This document shows positions 1 to 7,872 of a stretch of 16,793 nt of DNA, piece by piece; position 1 is the stretch's first letter, and every line of letters starts with the position of its first letter. The notes beneath the pieces were generated by a model that saw nothing but the letters and a program-made list of their open reading frames with translations, was not told where the DNA came from and made no database searches. This stretch comes from Gemmatimonadota bacterium (lineage in GTDB: Bacteria > JAAXHH01), in assembly GCA_026713285.1 (NCBI GenBank), contig JAPOOT010000323.1:1-16793 (forward strand), given 5' to 3'. A program made the translations under genes and the position numbers.

Positions 1-1
1 C

Positions 2-1030
2 ACGGACGTAAACAGAGTCATCGCGAGTATACGACGGTTGGGCGGTTTCAAGCCGTGGGGCAGCTCGGTAAGCGCCATCGATATGGCCCTTTGGGACATC
101 GCCGGCAAGGCGGCGGGCCTGCCGGTGTACAAGTTGCTCGGTGGCAAGATGCGGGACCGGGTCCAGGTCTACAACGGGGCCGTACGGTTTCCCATGAAGG
201 GGTCCACCGTGGATGACTACGCCGAGGACATGGCCCGGATGAAGGCGGCGCCTGAGGGATTCACCATCATCAAACAGGGCATCAGTTTCCATAGCCAGAT
301 GCCGTCCCAGGTCCCCGACTTCTTCTACGGCGACCTGCAGCGCCACGGATTTCACGGTAATCGCGGCCCGCTCACCGAAAAGGGCCTGAAGCACCTGGTG
401 GCCTGCATCGAGGCCATGAAAGCGGTCCTCGGCGACGAAGTGGGACTGGCGCTCGATTGCGGACCGGGCATGCTTGTTCCGGACGCCATGCGCCTCGCAA
501 AAGCCGTGGAACATCTGCATATATTGTGGCTGGAAGACATGATCACCGGAGACTATACACCCTATGTCCTGGCAGACCTGTACCGCGAGGTGAATTCGAA
601 AACGTCCACACCCATCCACACAGGGGAACAGATCTATCTCAGGGAGAACTTCGTCGATCTCATCGAAAAACGCGCCGTGGACGTGGTGGGTCCCGATCCC
701 GCCGACGTGGGTGGGATCGCGGAGCTCAAGTGGATCGCCGAATACGCCGATCTCCACGGCGTGCTTATGGCGCCTCACGGCGTCATCGACGGTCTGATCG
801 GCCTGGCGGCGCTGGTGCACGCATCGGCCGCCATGCCGCCCAACTACATCGCCTTCGAATATCCCGTCGGCAATCCCGCCTGGTGGTACGACATCGTGGA
901 GGGCCTGCCGGACCCGATCGTGAAGGACGGTTTCATCGATGTGTGGGACAGACCCGGCCTGGGGGTCGACCTGGTGCCGGACAAGACGCTGCCCTACCTG
1001 AAGGAGGACGACCAGGGATTCTTCGACTAA
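2..1030 (+). CDS. Mandelate racemase/muconate lactonizing enzyme family protein (5' truncated)
   Basis: Enolase-superfamily enzyme, probably a sugar-acid dehydratase or related enzyme; the substrate cannot be read from the sequence. The frame is open from base 2, so the N-terminal capping domain is cut by the window edge. Counting from the TTG at 38, the MR/MLE signature AIDMALWDIAGK is at residues 13-24. The three metal-binding acids are D140 (LALDCGPG), E166 (LWLED) and E197 (HTGEQ). A D220/H247 pair (PDPADVGG, MAPHG) is spaced 27 residues apart, as are the general-acid/base Asp270 and His297 of mandelate racemase. The KxK motif of racemases reads K-Q-G (79-81), so only one barrel Lys is present; this favours dehydration over racemisation (inference). 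It leads a closely spaced plus-strand run; the next start is 24 nt after the stop. Family call is firm, function is open. Confidence 0.88.
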   Translation, partial: TDVNRVIASIRRLGGFKPWGSSVSAIDMALWDIAGKAAGLPVYKLLGGKMRDRVQVYNGAVRFPMKGSTVDDYAEDMARMKAAPEGFTIIKQGISFHSQMPSQVPDFFYGDLQRHGFHGNRGPLTEKGLKHLVACIEAMKAVLGDEVGLALDCGPGMLVPDAMRLAKAVEHLHILWLEDMITGDYTPYVLADLYREVNSKTSTPIHTGEQIYLRENFVDLIEKRAVDVVGPDPADVGGIAELKWIAEYADLHGVLMAPHGVIDGLIGLAALVHASAAMPPNYIAFEYPVGNPAWWYDIVEGLPDPIVKDGFIDVWDRPGLGVDLVPDKTLPYLKEDDQGFFD

Positions 1031-1054
1031 TACACCGGATTGCCGGAGCGGCAC

Positions 1055-2209
1055 ATGTACGTTAGTCACATTAAAGTCAGAAACTGGCGGAATTTCCCGC
1101 GGATCGACGCCGATCTGAGCGAAAGACAGTTCGTCGTCGGACCCAACGCGTCCGGGAAGTCCAACCTGATGGACGTGTTCCGGTTCCTCCGCGATATCGC
1201 CAAGATCGAGGGCGGCGGACTGCAAAAGGCGGTCGCGGACCGGGGCGGCATGACCAAGATCCGGAATCTCGCCGCGCGCAGGGATCCCGATATCGCCATC
1301 GAGGTCCGATTTTCCGACCCGGCAGACGGGCGTGAGACCTGGCGCTACGAACTCGGGCTCAAGCAGCAGGCCCGGGGGAACCGGCATACGCTGATCACGC
1401 TCGAACGGGTGATGAGAGACGAGACCGTCATACTCGAAAGGCCGAACGAGGACGACCGGGAAGACATCGTGCGGCTTACCCAGACCTACCTCGAGCAGAT
1501 CACCGCCAACCGGGATTTCCGGGACATAGCCCGGTTCTTTCAAGCCATCAACTACCATCACCTGGTGCCATCGCTTCTACGCCACACGGACCTGATCAGT
1601 GGTCAATCGCTCGAAGGCGATCCCTACGGCCAGGATTTCCTGGACAGAATCGCACGGGAGCATGACCGGACCCGCAGGGCCCGCCTGTCCCGGATCGAGG
1701 AGGTGCTCAGGTTGGCCGTGCCGCGGCTCGAACAACTCGAATTCGTACGAGACCAGGAGACCGGCCGTCCTCATCTCCAGGCGCTATACGCCCACTGGCG
1801 GCCCCGGGCGGGTATACAGCGGGAAGACCAGTTCTCCGACGGCACGCTGCGTCTTATCGGCATGTTGTGGGCGCTCCTCGAAGGGGAATCACTGCTGTTG
1901 CTGGAGGAACCCGAGCTCTGTCTTCATTCGGGCATTGTCAACCGGCTCGCCGCCTTGATTCTCCGCATGCAGCGGAACGCCGGCAGGCAGGTGTTGATCA
2001 GCACGCACAGCGCGGCCCTGCTATCCGACCCCGGTATCGAACGGGAGGAAGTCCTGCTGTTGAAACCCGTCCACGAAGGTTCGGATGTGGAGATGGCTGT
2101 AGACGTGAGGGACGCCTTTTTGCTCCTGGAGCGCGATATCGCACCGGATCGGGCGCCTTCGGAGAGAGCCCTCGACATCAGCCCCGATCAATTGAGCCTG
2201 TTCGAATGA
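1055..2209 (+). CDS. AAA family ATPase (AAA_21/RecF-like predicted ATPase)
   Basis: A 384-residue SMC/RecF-like ATPase of the 'predicted ATPase' type. The opening residues (VSHIKVRNWRNF) are the usual beta-strand start of these proteins. Walker A is GPNASGKS (29-36), a signature-like DQFSDGTLR is at 258-266, Walker B is LLLLEEPE (280-287) and the switch histidine lies in STHSAALL (316-323). No Toprim or nuclease domain follows, so this is not an OLD nuclease; the tail ends after about 60 residues. The start is ATG 1055 rather than TTG 1040, because GGAG at 1045-1048 sits 6 nt upstream. Its stop overlaps the ATG of the IMP cyclohydrolase-like gene (ATGA, 2206-2209), suggesting translational coupling. 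Related stand-alone ATPases are often found near toxin-like partners; none is visible here. Cellular role unknown. Confidence 0.85.
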   Translation: MYVSHIKVRNWRNFPRIDADLSERQFVVGPNASGKSNLMDVFRFLRDIAKIEGGGLQKAVADRGGMTKIRNLAARRDPDIAIEVRFSDPADGRETWRYELGLKQQARGNRHTLITLERVMRDETVILERPNEDDREDIVRLTQTYLEQITANRDFRDIARFFQAINYHHLVPSLLRHTDLISGQSLEGDPYGQDFLDRIAREHDRTRRARLSRIEEVLRLAVPRLEQLEFVRDQETGRPHLQALYAHWRPRAGIQREDQFSDGTLRLIGMLWALLEGESLLLLEEPELCLHSGIVNRLAALILRMQRNAGRQVLISTHSAALLSDPGIEREEVLLLKPVHEGSDVEMAVDVRDAFLLLERDIAPDRAPSERALDISPDQLSLFE

Positions 2210-2952
2210 CAGGACCGGTCAATAGACGCCCCATGCACGCCATGCTGAGCCCTGAACAGAACTTTTCATGGCATATCGCCGGTAACCGCTACCCCGGGCG
2301 GGGCCTGATCATAGGCCGAACGGCCGAAGACGATGCCTGGCTCGTGGTCTACTGGATCATGGGCCGGAGCGAGCGCAGCCGCAACCGGCGGTTCATGGTC
2401 GACGGGCCCGAACTTCGGACCTTGCCGGCCGACCATTCCAGGCTGGACAAGCCCGATCTGATCATCTATCCGGCCATGCTCGAGCTGCCGGGCATTTATA
2501 TCGTCGCCAACGGCGACCAGTCTCTGACGATCCGCGATGCATTGACCAGGGGCGGAACCTTCGAGGCTGCCCTGGCCACGAGGGAACGGGAGCCGGACGC
2601 GCCGAACTACACGCCCCGTATCAGCGGCATGCTGGACCTGACCGGGATGCCCGCCGTTTCCTTGAGCGTGCTCAGTGCGAATCCCGATGATCCCACCCAC
2701 ACCGACCGCGCGACCTATGCTCCGACGCCGCCACCAGCAGGACTGGGACTTTGTCTGACGACTTACATGGGCGACGGCGACCCGTTGCCGGGGTTTACAG
2801 GAGATCCCCTGGTCATGCCCTTGCGTGGCGGGGCGGAAGAGGTCATGAAGACGTACTGGAACGCCCTCGACAGGGAAAACCGGATCGCCATAGCCGTGAA
2901 GCGCGTGGCGCGGGGCGGCGGCAGCGAACTGATGGTCATCAACCGGTTTTAA
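2206..2952 (+). CDS. purO: IMP cyclohydrolase-like protein (PurO family)
   Basis: A 248-residue protein of the PurO-type IMP cyclohydrolase family, which closes FAICAR to IMP in the last step of purine synthesis and is unrelated to the PurH cyclohydrolase domain. Family blocks I recognise are YPGRGLIIGRT (29-39), YWIMGRSERSRNRRF (49-63), VANGDQS (100-106), EPDAPNYTPRISG (129-141) and TTYMGDGDPLPGF (185-197). It is slightly longer than archaeal PurO (about 200 residues) and resembles the bacterial branch. The start is taken as ATG 2206, which overlaps the ATPase stop by 4 nt; ATG 2233 and ATG 2242 are alternatives, and none has a clear ribosome binding site. The family's conserved core starts at about residue 19, so any of these would fit. 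No other purine gene is in the window. Confidence 0.82.
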   Translation: MTGPVNRRPMHAMLSPEQNFSWHIAGNRYPGRGLIIGRTAEDDAWLVVYWIMGRSERSRNRRFMVDGPELRTLPADHSRLDKPDLIIYPAMLELPGIYIVANGDQSLTIRDALTRGGTFEAALATREREPDAPNYTPRISGMLDLTGMPAVSLSVLSANPDDPTHTDRATYAPTPPPAGLGLCLTTYMGDGDPLPGFTGDPLVMPLRGGAEEVMKTYWNALDRENRIAIAVKRVARGGGSELMVINRF

Positions 2953-2978
2953 TCCTTCGAAATACGAGGTGACGCAAG

Positions 2979-5900
2979 ATGCGGACATCAACCGCCATTT
3001 TCGGGTTCTCACTGGCCGCTTTCCTGCTCGCGGGATGCGGTGATACATCCTCTTCCCGCGACGTATGGGTGGAAGCCCTGTCCGAGAAGAACACCGGCCT
3101 GGCCTATCTTTACCGGAATGATCCGGAAGGCGCGGCAGGTTCCTTCGAGACGCTGGTCCGGCTGGTGCCTCGAGAACCCCTCGGTCACGCGAACAGGGCC
3201 CTGGCGCTGCTGAAACTGCAGGATTTAGAGAACGCCGAAGCGGCCATAGACCGGGCCTCGGATCTCGCCCCGCAGGATGGGGAAGTCCTTTCCATCCGGT
3301 CCGATATCGCGGCGGCGAGGGGAGACCGGGAAGGCGCCCTGGACATGCTTGCGCACGCGGTCGGACACAACGAGTCCAACGTGGTGCTCAGGTACAAGTA
3401 TCTAACTGAATTGCGAAGGCAGCGGGGACCGGCCCACCGGGATGAAGATGCACTGGACGAATTGCGGGCGATGCTCGCGTACGAACCGGACAACCTGGCC
3501 TTACTCGTCGAGCTGAACCAGACCCTGGTCCGCATGGGCAGGGTCGTCGAGGCCGTCGAAGGGTATGATCGGATGGCCTCGTTGCTCGTCCCCCTTTCGG
3601 ACGATGTACGGACCTGGCTCGACAGGACACTCGACGCGCTGAAACGCCGGGACGCTGCCGAAGCCGAATTCAACGCGGGTATCCTGGGCAACCTGCTCGT
3701 CGTGGATCCGACCTACCGCCGGTCTCGGGATCGACTCGGAGATCCAACGCAGCAGTCGCCACCGCTCTACGATTTCCGTTCGGCGCCGCCTGGCCTCGCC
3801 GTCATGGACGCGGACTCCCTCGTCGACATGCGGTTCGTGGACGCTGGAAGCGAATTCCTGGGCGAGGCACCCTTTGCGCGGGGGGGATGGACCGACCTGG
3901 CCCTGGCGGACGTGGACGGGGACGGCCGCCCGGACCTGGTGCTGGCGGGTACAGATGCGTTGGTCGTGCTGCACAACCGCGTAGACGGCTGGGAATCGGT
4001 TTCGGTTCCCTGGTCCGGGGGAGGGGAGGATGCGGACTTCGGGCTGGCCACGGGCGATTACAGGCTGGCCACGGGCGATTTCGACAACGACGGCGACGCC
4101 GACCTGTACGCCGCCGGATCGGGGCAGTCGCGGGTGTTTCACAATACAGGAGACGGAACCTACGCCCTTGCGCAGTCCTTCGAATGGACCGGATCGACTG
4201 CACCGGTATCCATAGCTCGAGTGGATTTCGACCACGACGGCGACCTGGACATCCTGGCGTCTGACATGAGGACGCTCCGGTTCTACCGGCATACGGAGGA
4301 CGGACTGTTTGAAGAAGCCACGGCCTCCTCGGGTTTCGAAGAGGCGGCAGGCGGCGTTCCTGCCGGGGCGGCGAAAGGCGATTCCGTCACTTCGGACGGC
4401 CAGGCACTCGCCTGGGGAGACTTCGACCGGGACGGCGCCATAGACGTGGTCGCGCTGTTTGAGAATGGATCGCACCGGCTCTACCGAAACGTAAGGCAGG
4501 GCAGGTGGTTGGACTGGACGGACCGGTTCGGCGACATCGGGCGGAGCAAGGCGCATACGGTCGTGGCCGCCGATTTCAACAACGACGGCGCGTTGGACCT
4601 GTTCATGGCGGGAGCCGGAATCGACGGATGCCGGTTATTATGGAATGAAGGCGGCGTAAGATTCACCGGGCAGGACACACCCGCGATACCGGGCGGGGCC
4701 TGCGAAGGCCTTGATCCCGCCGTTGTACGGCCTGTCGACTTCGACAACGACGGGTTCATCGACCTGGTCCTGGCCGGGGCGTCGGTCCCGGAACGCCCCG
4801 GACTCCGGCTGGTGAGAAACCTGGGGAACGGCCGATTCGAGGAACAGGCGGCCTTGTTGCCGGAACTGCCCGGCAACGTCGAAGCCGTAGAAAAGGGCGA
4901 CCTGGACGGCGACGGCGATCTCGATCTCGTACTGCTCACCGAAGGCCGGATCATCGCGCTCCGCAATGACGGCGGCAATGCGAACGGGTGGATCAACATA
5001 CGGCTCGCCGCGGCCCTGGAAGGAAGCGGGAAGAACAACTTCTACGGCATAGGATCCACCATCGAAGTGAACGCCGGCGCACATTACCAGGCATTGCTGG
5101 TCGACGGGCCCATAACCCACGCGGGTCTCGGCAGCCGCGAACAGGCGGACGTCATCCGGGTCATCTGGAGCAACGGCGTTCCCCAGAACAGGATCGATCC
5201 GGAGTCCCGCACGCTGATCGTAGAACCCCAGCGGCTTAAGGGATCCTGTCCGTCGCTGTATACGTGGAACGGCAAGCGGTACGAATTCGTCACGCACTTG
5301 ATGACCCGCAGCGCCATCGGCGCCCTGACGGAAACCGGCGCACCGGCCTATCCGGATGCGGCCAACGACTACGTAAAGATCAGGGGCGACCAACTGCGGG
5401 AGCGGGACGGGAAGTTCGAAATCCGTGTCGTGGAAGAGTTATGGGACGCGGTGTACATGGACAAAATGGAATTGCTGGTCGTCGATCACCCTGCTGAGAC
5501 GGATATCTACGTAGATGAAAAGTACCTCCCCCCGCCATACCCGGGACTCGAAATCCAAACGGTGACCGAACCCCGCATCCCTGTGGCGGCCCACGACCAC
5601 CGTGGATACGATATCCTGCCTCATCTAACGGCTCGGGACAGCCTTTACGTCGGCGACTTCAAGCTTGGAGACTTCCAGGGCGTTCCCGAACTGCATTCGA
5701 TCACCCTGGACCTGGGCGATCTGAAGGACGCGAAGCGGATACACCTCTTCCTGTGCGGCTGGATCATGCCCGTCGAACCCAGCTCCAACCTGGCCCTGTC
5801 CCAGCGCAGAAACGCCGCCGTGGTCCCGCCGTACCTTGAAATCCCGGACGGAGAAGGGCAGTGGCGGACCGCCATCCCGTACACCGGTTTTCCGTCGGGC

Positions 5901-6545
5901 GAACACAAGACCATTTTCATCGACCTGACGGACCGGTTCCCTGCCGAAGACTACCGGGTCAGACTCACCACGAATCTGCAGTTGTATTGGAGCGAGGCCT
6001 TTTTTACCGTAGACGAACCCTTGCAGGCCGAAAGACGCGTCACCCGGTTGTCGCCCGAAATCGCGGACCTTCACTACCGCGGCTACTCCCGGGAGTACCA
6101 GACCGCACCCAATGGTCCGTTTATCAGGGACTACCAATCGTTGAGCGGCGAACCCCAGTGGCTGCCTTTCGAGGGATACCGAACGCGATTCGGGGACGTG
6201 ACGCCCTTGTTGCGGGCGTCCGACGACCGGTACGTCATCTACAGTTCCGGTGAAGAAATCACGGTGACCTTCGATGCTACGGACCTGCCGGATCCGCCGC
6301 CGGGCTGGGTAAGGGACTACGTACTGCATACCGACGGATGGCTCAAGGAGGGCGACCTGAACACGGCGACCGCCGCCACGATCGAACCGCTGCCTTTTCA
6401 CGGGATGGCCGGCTACCCTTACGGAGCCGAATCCCATTTCCCGGCCGATATCGAATCGCGGAACTACCGGAACGCCTACAACTCGCGCTGGGTTTCGCAG
6501 GAAGGGTTCAGAGAAGCCATGCGGCTGCACGGTTCAAGTCGCTGA
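2979..6545 (+). CDS. Lipoprotein with TPR, FG-GAP/VCBS propeller and ASPIC/UnbV (CRTAC-like) domains
   Basis: A 1188-residue exported lipoprotein of unknown function. Residues 1-20 form a lipoprotein signal with lipobox LAGC (C20); +2 is Gly, which fits outer-membrane sorting. Residues 35-250 are helical and TPR-like. Seven calcium-loop motifs of the DxDxDG type begin at about 311, 367, 416, 481, 532, 587 and 641, enough for a seven-bladed FG-GAP/VCBS propeller. An ASPIC/UnbV-like segment follows at about 671-750 (NGWINIRL, VIWSNG). A C-terminal module of some 430 residues starts at CPSLYTWNGKRYEF (757-770) and matches no fold I can name. The start is supported by GAGGTG at 2966-2971, 7 nt upstream, and the gene lies 26 nt after purO. 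A 21-bp in-frame duplication lies just before the second calcium loop. The stop codon is inside the first unit of a repeat array. Confidence 0.88.
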   Translation: MRTSTAIFGFSLAAFLLAGCGDTSSSRDVWVEALSEKNTGLAYLYRNDPEGAAGSFETLVRLVPREPLGHANRALALLKLQDLENAEAAIDRASDLAPQDGEVLSIRSDIAAARGDREGALDMLAHAVGHNESNVVLRYKYLTELRRQRGPAHRDEDALDELRAMLAYEPDNLALLVELNQTLVRMGRVVEAVEGYDRMASLLVPLSDDVRTWLDRTLDALKRRDAAEAEFNAGILGNLLVVDPTYRRSRDRLGDPTQQSPPLYDFRSAPPGLAVMDADSLVDMRFVDAGSEFLGEAPFARGGWTDLALADVDGDGRPDLVLAGTDALVVLHNRVDGWESVSVPWSGGGEDADFGLATGDYRLATGDFDNDGDADLYAAGSGQSRVFHNTGDGTYALAQSFEWTGSTAPVSIARVDFDHDGDLDILASDMRTLRFYRHTEDGLFEEATASSGFEEAAGGVPAGAAKGDSVTSDGQALAWGDFDRDGAIDVVALFENGSHRLYRNVRQGRWLDWTDRFGDIGRSKAHTVVAADFNNDGALDLFMAGAGIDGCRLLWNEGGVRFTGQDTPAIPGGACEGLDPAVVRPVDFDNDGFIDLVLAGASVPERPGLRLVRNLGNGRFEEQAALLPELPGNVEAVEKGDLDGDGDLDLVLLTEGRIIALRNDGGNANGWINIRLAAALEGSGKNNFYGIGSTIEVNAGAHYQALLVDGPITHAGLGSREQADVIRVIWSNGVPQNRIDPESRTLIVEPQRLKGSCPSLYTWNGKRYEFVTHLMTRSAIGALTETGAPAYPDAANDYVKIRGDQLRERDGKFEIRVVEELWDAVYMDKMELLVVDHPAETDIYVDEKYLPPPYPGLEIQTVTEPRIPVAAHDHRGYDILPHLTARDSLYVGDFKLGDFQGVPELHSITLDLGDLKDAKRIHLFLCGWIMPVEPSSNLALSQRRNAAVVPPYLEIPDGEGQWRTAIPYTGFPSGEHKTIFIDLTDRFPAEDYRVRLTTNLQLYWSEAFFTVDEPLQAERRVTRLSPEIADLHYRGYSREYQTAPNGPFIRDYQSLSGEPQWLPFEGYRTRFGDVTPLLRASDDRYVIYSSGEEITVTFDATDLPDPPPGWVRDYVLHTDGWLKEGDLNTATAATIEPLPFHGMAGYPYGAESHFPADIESRNYRNAYNSRWVSQEGFREAMRLHGSSR
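4042..4080 (+). repeat. 21-bp in-frame tandem duplication inside the FG-GAP lipoprotein
   Basis: An 18-base segment (GGCTGGCCACGGGCGATT) at 4042-4059 recurs exactly at 4063-4080, separated by ACA, giving a 21-bp period. It adds seven residues, so the protein reads GLATGDY-RLATGDF just before the second DFDNDGDAD calcium loop. The reading frame is kept. Confidence 0.9.
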
Positions 6546-6689
6546 CGCGGGTTGGCGCCGCTGACGCGGTTCCGGCCGCTGGTGACGCGGTTTTGGCGCT
6601 GCCGCTGACGCGGTTTTGGCGCTGCTGACGCGGTTTTGGCGCTGCCGCTGACGCGGTTTTGGCGCTGCTGACGCGGTTCCGGCCGCCGG
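6540..6689 (+). repeat. Tandem-repeat array starting at the lipoprotein stop codon
   Basis: Seven copies of a TGACGCGG core start at 6543, 6562, 6583, 6606, 6626, 6649 and 6669 (spacings 19, 21, 23, 20, 23, 20). The middle forms two identical 43-bp higher-order units (6583-6625 and 6626-6668), each a 23-mer plus a 20-mer sharing TGACGCGGTTTTGGCGCTGC. The outer units at 6562 and 6669 share a TTCCGGCCG variant. The first core is the lipoprotein's own last codon and stop (CGC TGA). The array fills most of the 160 bp between this gene and the convergent alcohol dehydrogenase. Confidence 0.93.
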
Positions 6690-6707
6690 CCTCGTAGGGG
6701 CCGTTTC
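6687..6707 (+). terminator. Possible weak hairpin terminator
   Basis: CGGCC (6687-6691) pairs with GGCCG (6699-6703) across a 7-nt loop, followed by TTTC. The stem is only 5 bp and the T-tract is short. It lies between convergent genes, where a terminator is expected. Low confidence. Confidence 0.22.
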
Positions 6708-7731
6708 AGGAACCCGGCACCAGCGCCACCTTGATCAAATCCCCCGGGTCGTCCACCAGTTTAGTAAAAATAGCCGGTCCCTCCTCAAGGTCCCGTGCGA
6801 CGACCATGGAGGCAACGTCGATCCTGCCCGAGGAGATCAGTTCCAGTGAATAGGCGAAGTCCAGGCTCGTGTAGGCGTAGGAGCCGCGGACGACGAGTTC
6901 CCGGTTGACCATGGCTACGCCGTCGATGCCCATAGGCGCCTCGGCGCCCAGGCCCAGCAGCACGGCTTCGCCGCCCTGCCGCAGCATCCGCACGGCCTGT
7001 TCCTGCGTCGCGGTGTGCCCCACGGCTTCGACCGACAGATCCACTCCTTGTCCATCCGTCATGTCGATCACCGATTCCACGGGATCTTCCGCGCGCACGT
7101 CGATGACGTGGGTCGCGCCCAACCTGGAGGCCAGCTCCAGGCGGGAGGGCACCATGTCCGTCACCGCGATGCGGGTCGCCCCGATATGCCGGGCCACCTG
7201 CAGGGCCAGCAGCCCCTGGGTCCCCGCGCCGATGACGGCCACGCTCCGGATGAATCCATGGAGGCTCCGGTCGAAGATGTGCAGCGCATTGGAGAGGGAT
7301 TCGACCATGCTGCCTTCGAGATCGCCCACGTGGTCCGGCAGCTTGAAGCACGATTCCGCCGGAACGGAGACGTATCCGGCGAAAGCGCCCGGATGCTCGA
7401 TGCCGATGACCGTTCTGCGGGGACAGATACTGGTGCGCCCCCGGAGGCATTCCTCGCACCGGCCGCAGGACAGGATCGGGTTGATCGTGACCCGGTCGCC
7501 GACGGACAGCCCCTCCGCGCCCCGGTCCGGGGCCACGACCTCGCCGGTGAATTCGTGGCCCATCACCAAGGGCGGAACGCGCTTTGCGCTCTTTCCCAGA
7601 AAGCCGTGCAGGTCCGAACCGCAGATGCTCGCCGCGCCTACCTTCAACACGACGCAACCGGGCGTAACCCTGGGTTCTTCAACATCCTGCATTTCCATCT
7701 TGCGCGTTCCCAGATACATCAATGCCCGCAT
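6706..7731 (-). CDS. Zinc-binding alcohol dehydrogenase (MDR family, sorbitol/threonine dehydrogenase-like)
   Basis: A 341-residue medium-chain dehydrogenase that probably oxidises a polyol, sugar or hydroxy-acid with NAD+. Catalytic-zinc candidates are C37 (ICGSDLHG), H59-E60 (GHEFTG) and E144. The structural zinc ligands C89, C92, C95 and C103 are all present. The Rossmann motif GAGTQG is at 168-173, and D192 at the end of the second strand (AVTD) favours NAD over NADP. Length and architecture are complete. The ATG has a strong AGAGGAG ribosome binding site (complement of 7738-7744) 6 nt upstream. It is downstream of the EpmA-like gene on the same strand but separated by 132 bp that include a 14-bp repeat array. 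It converges on the large lipoprotein. Substrate cannot be assigned. Confidence 0.9.
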   Translation of the reverse strand: MRALMYLGTRKMEMQDVEEPRVTPGCVVLKVGAASICGSDLHGFLGKSAKRVPPLVMGHEFTGEVVAPDRGAEGLSVGDRVTINPILSCGRCEECLRGRTSICPRRTVIGIEHPGAFAGYVSVPAESCFKLPDHVGDLEGSMVESLSNALHIFDRSLHGFIRSVAVIGAGTQGLLALQVARHIGATRIAVTDMVPSRLELASRLGATHVIDVRAEDPVESVIDMTDGQGVDLSVEAVGHTATQEQAVRMLRQGGEAVLLGLGAEAPMGIDGVAMVNRELVVRGSYAYTSLDFAYSLELISSGRIDVASMVVARDLEEGPAIFTKLVDDPGDLIKVALVPGS

Positions 7732-7774
7732 GCCACGCTCCTCTGTACGTTATTTGGGTTTGGGACAATCTAAA

Positions 7775-7872
7775 GTCGAACAGTAATCGTCGGTCGATAA
7801 TCGTCGGTCGATAATCGTCGGTCAGTAATCGTCGGTCAGAAAACGTCGATCACTAATCGTCGGTCAGTAATC
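7775..7872 (-). repeat. Seven-unit 14-bp tandem array overlapping the EpmA-like gene stop
   Basis: On the minus strand, seven 14-bp units of GATTACTGACCGAC type run from 7872 down to 7775 (boundaries at 7859, 7845, 7831, 7817, 7803, 7789 and 7775). The first unit contains the gene's last two codons and stop (GAT TAC TGA). Later units diverge: GATTAGTGATCGAC, GTTTTCTGACCGAC, two GATTATCGACCGAC and GATTACTGTTCGAC. Unit sequence and period differ from the array at 6540. Confidence 0.93.

Noticed and set aside
5625..6530. 301-codon antisense frame at the lipoprotein C-terminus
   Set aside because: Shadow frame; the plus strand continues a protein with a clear start, signal and domains.
7775..7872. 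CRISPR-like array
   Set aside because: Units are contiguous 14-mers with no spacers and no cas genes; the same applies to 6540-6689.
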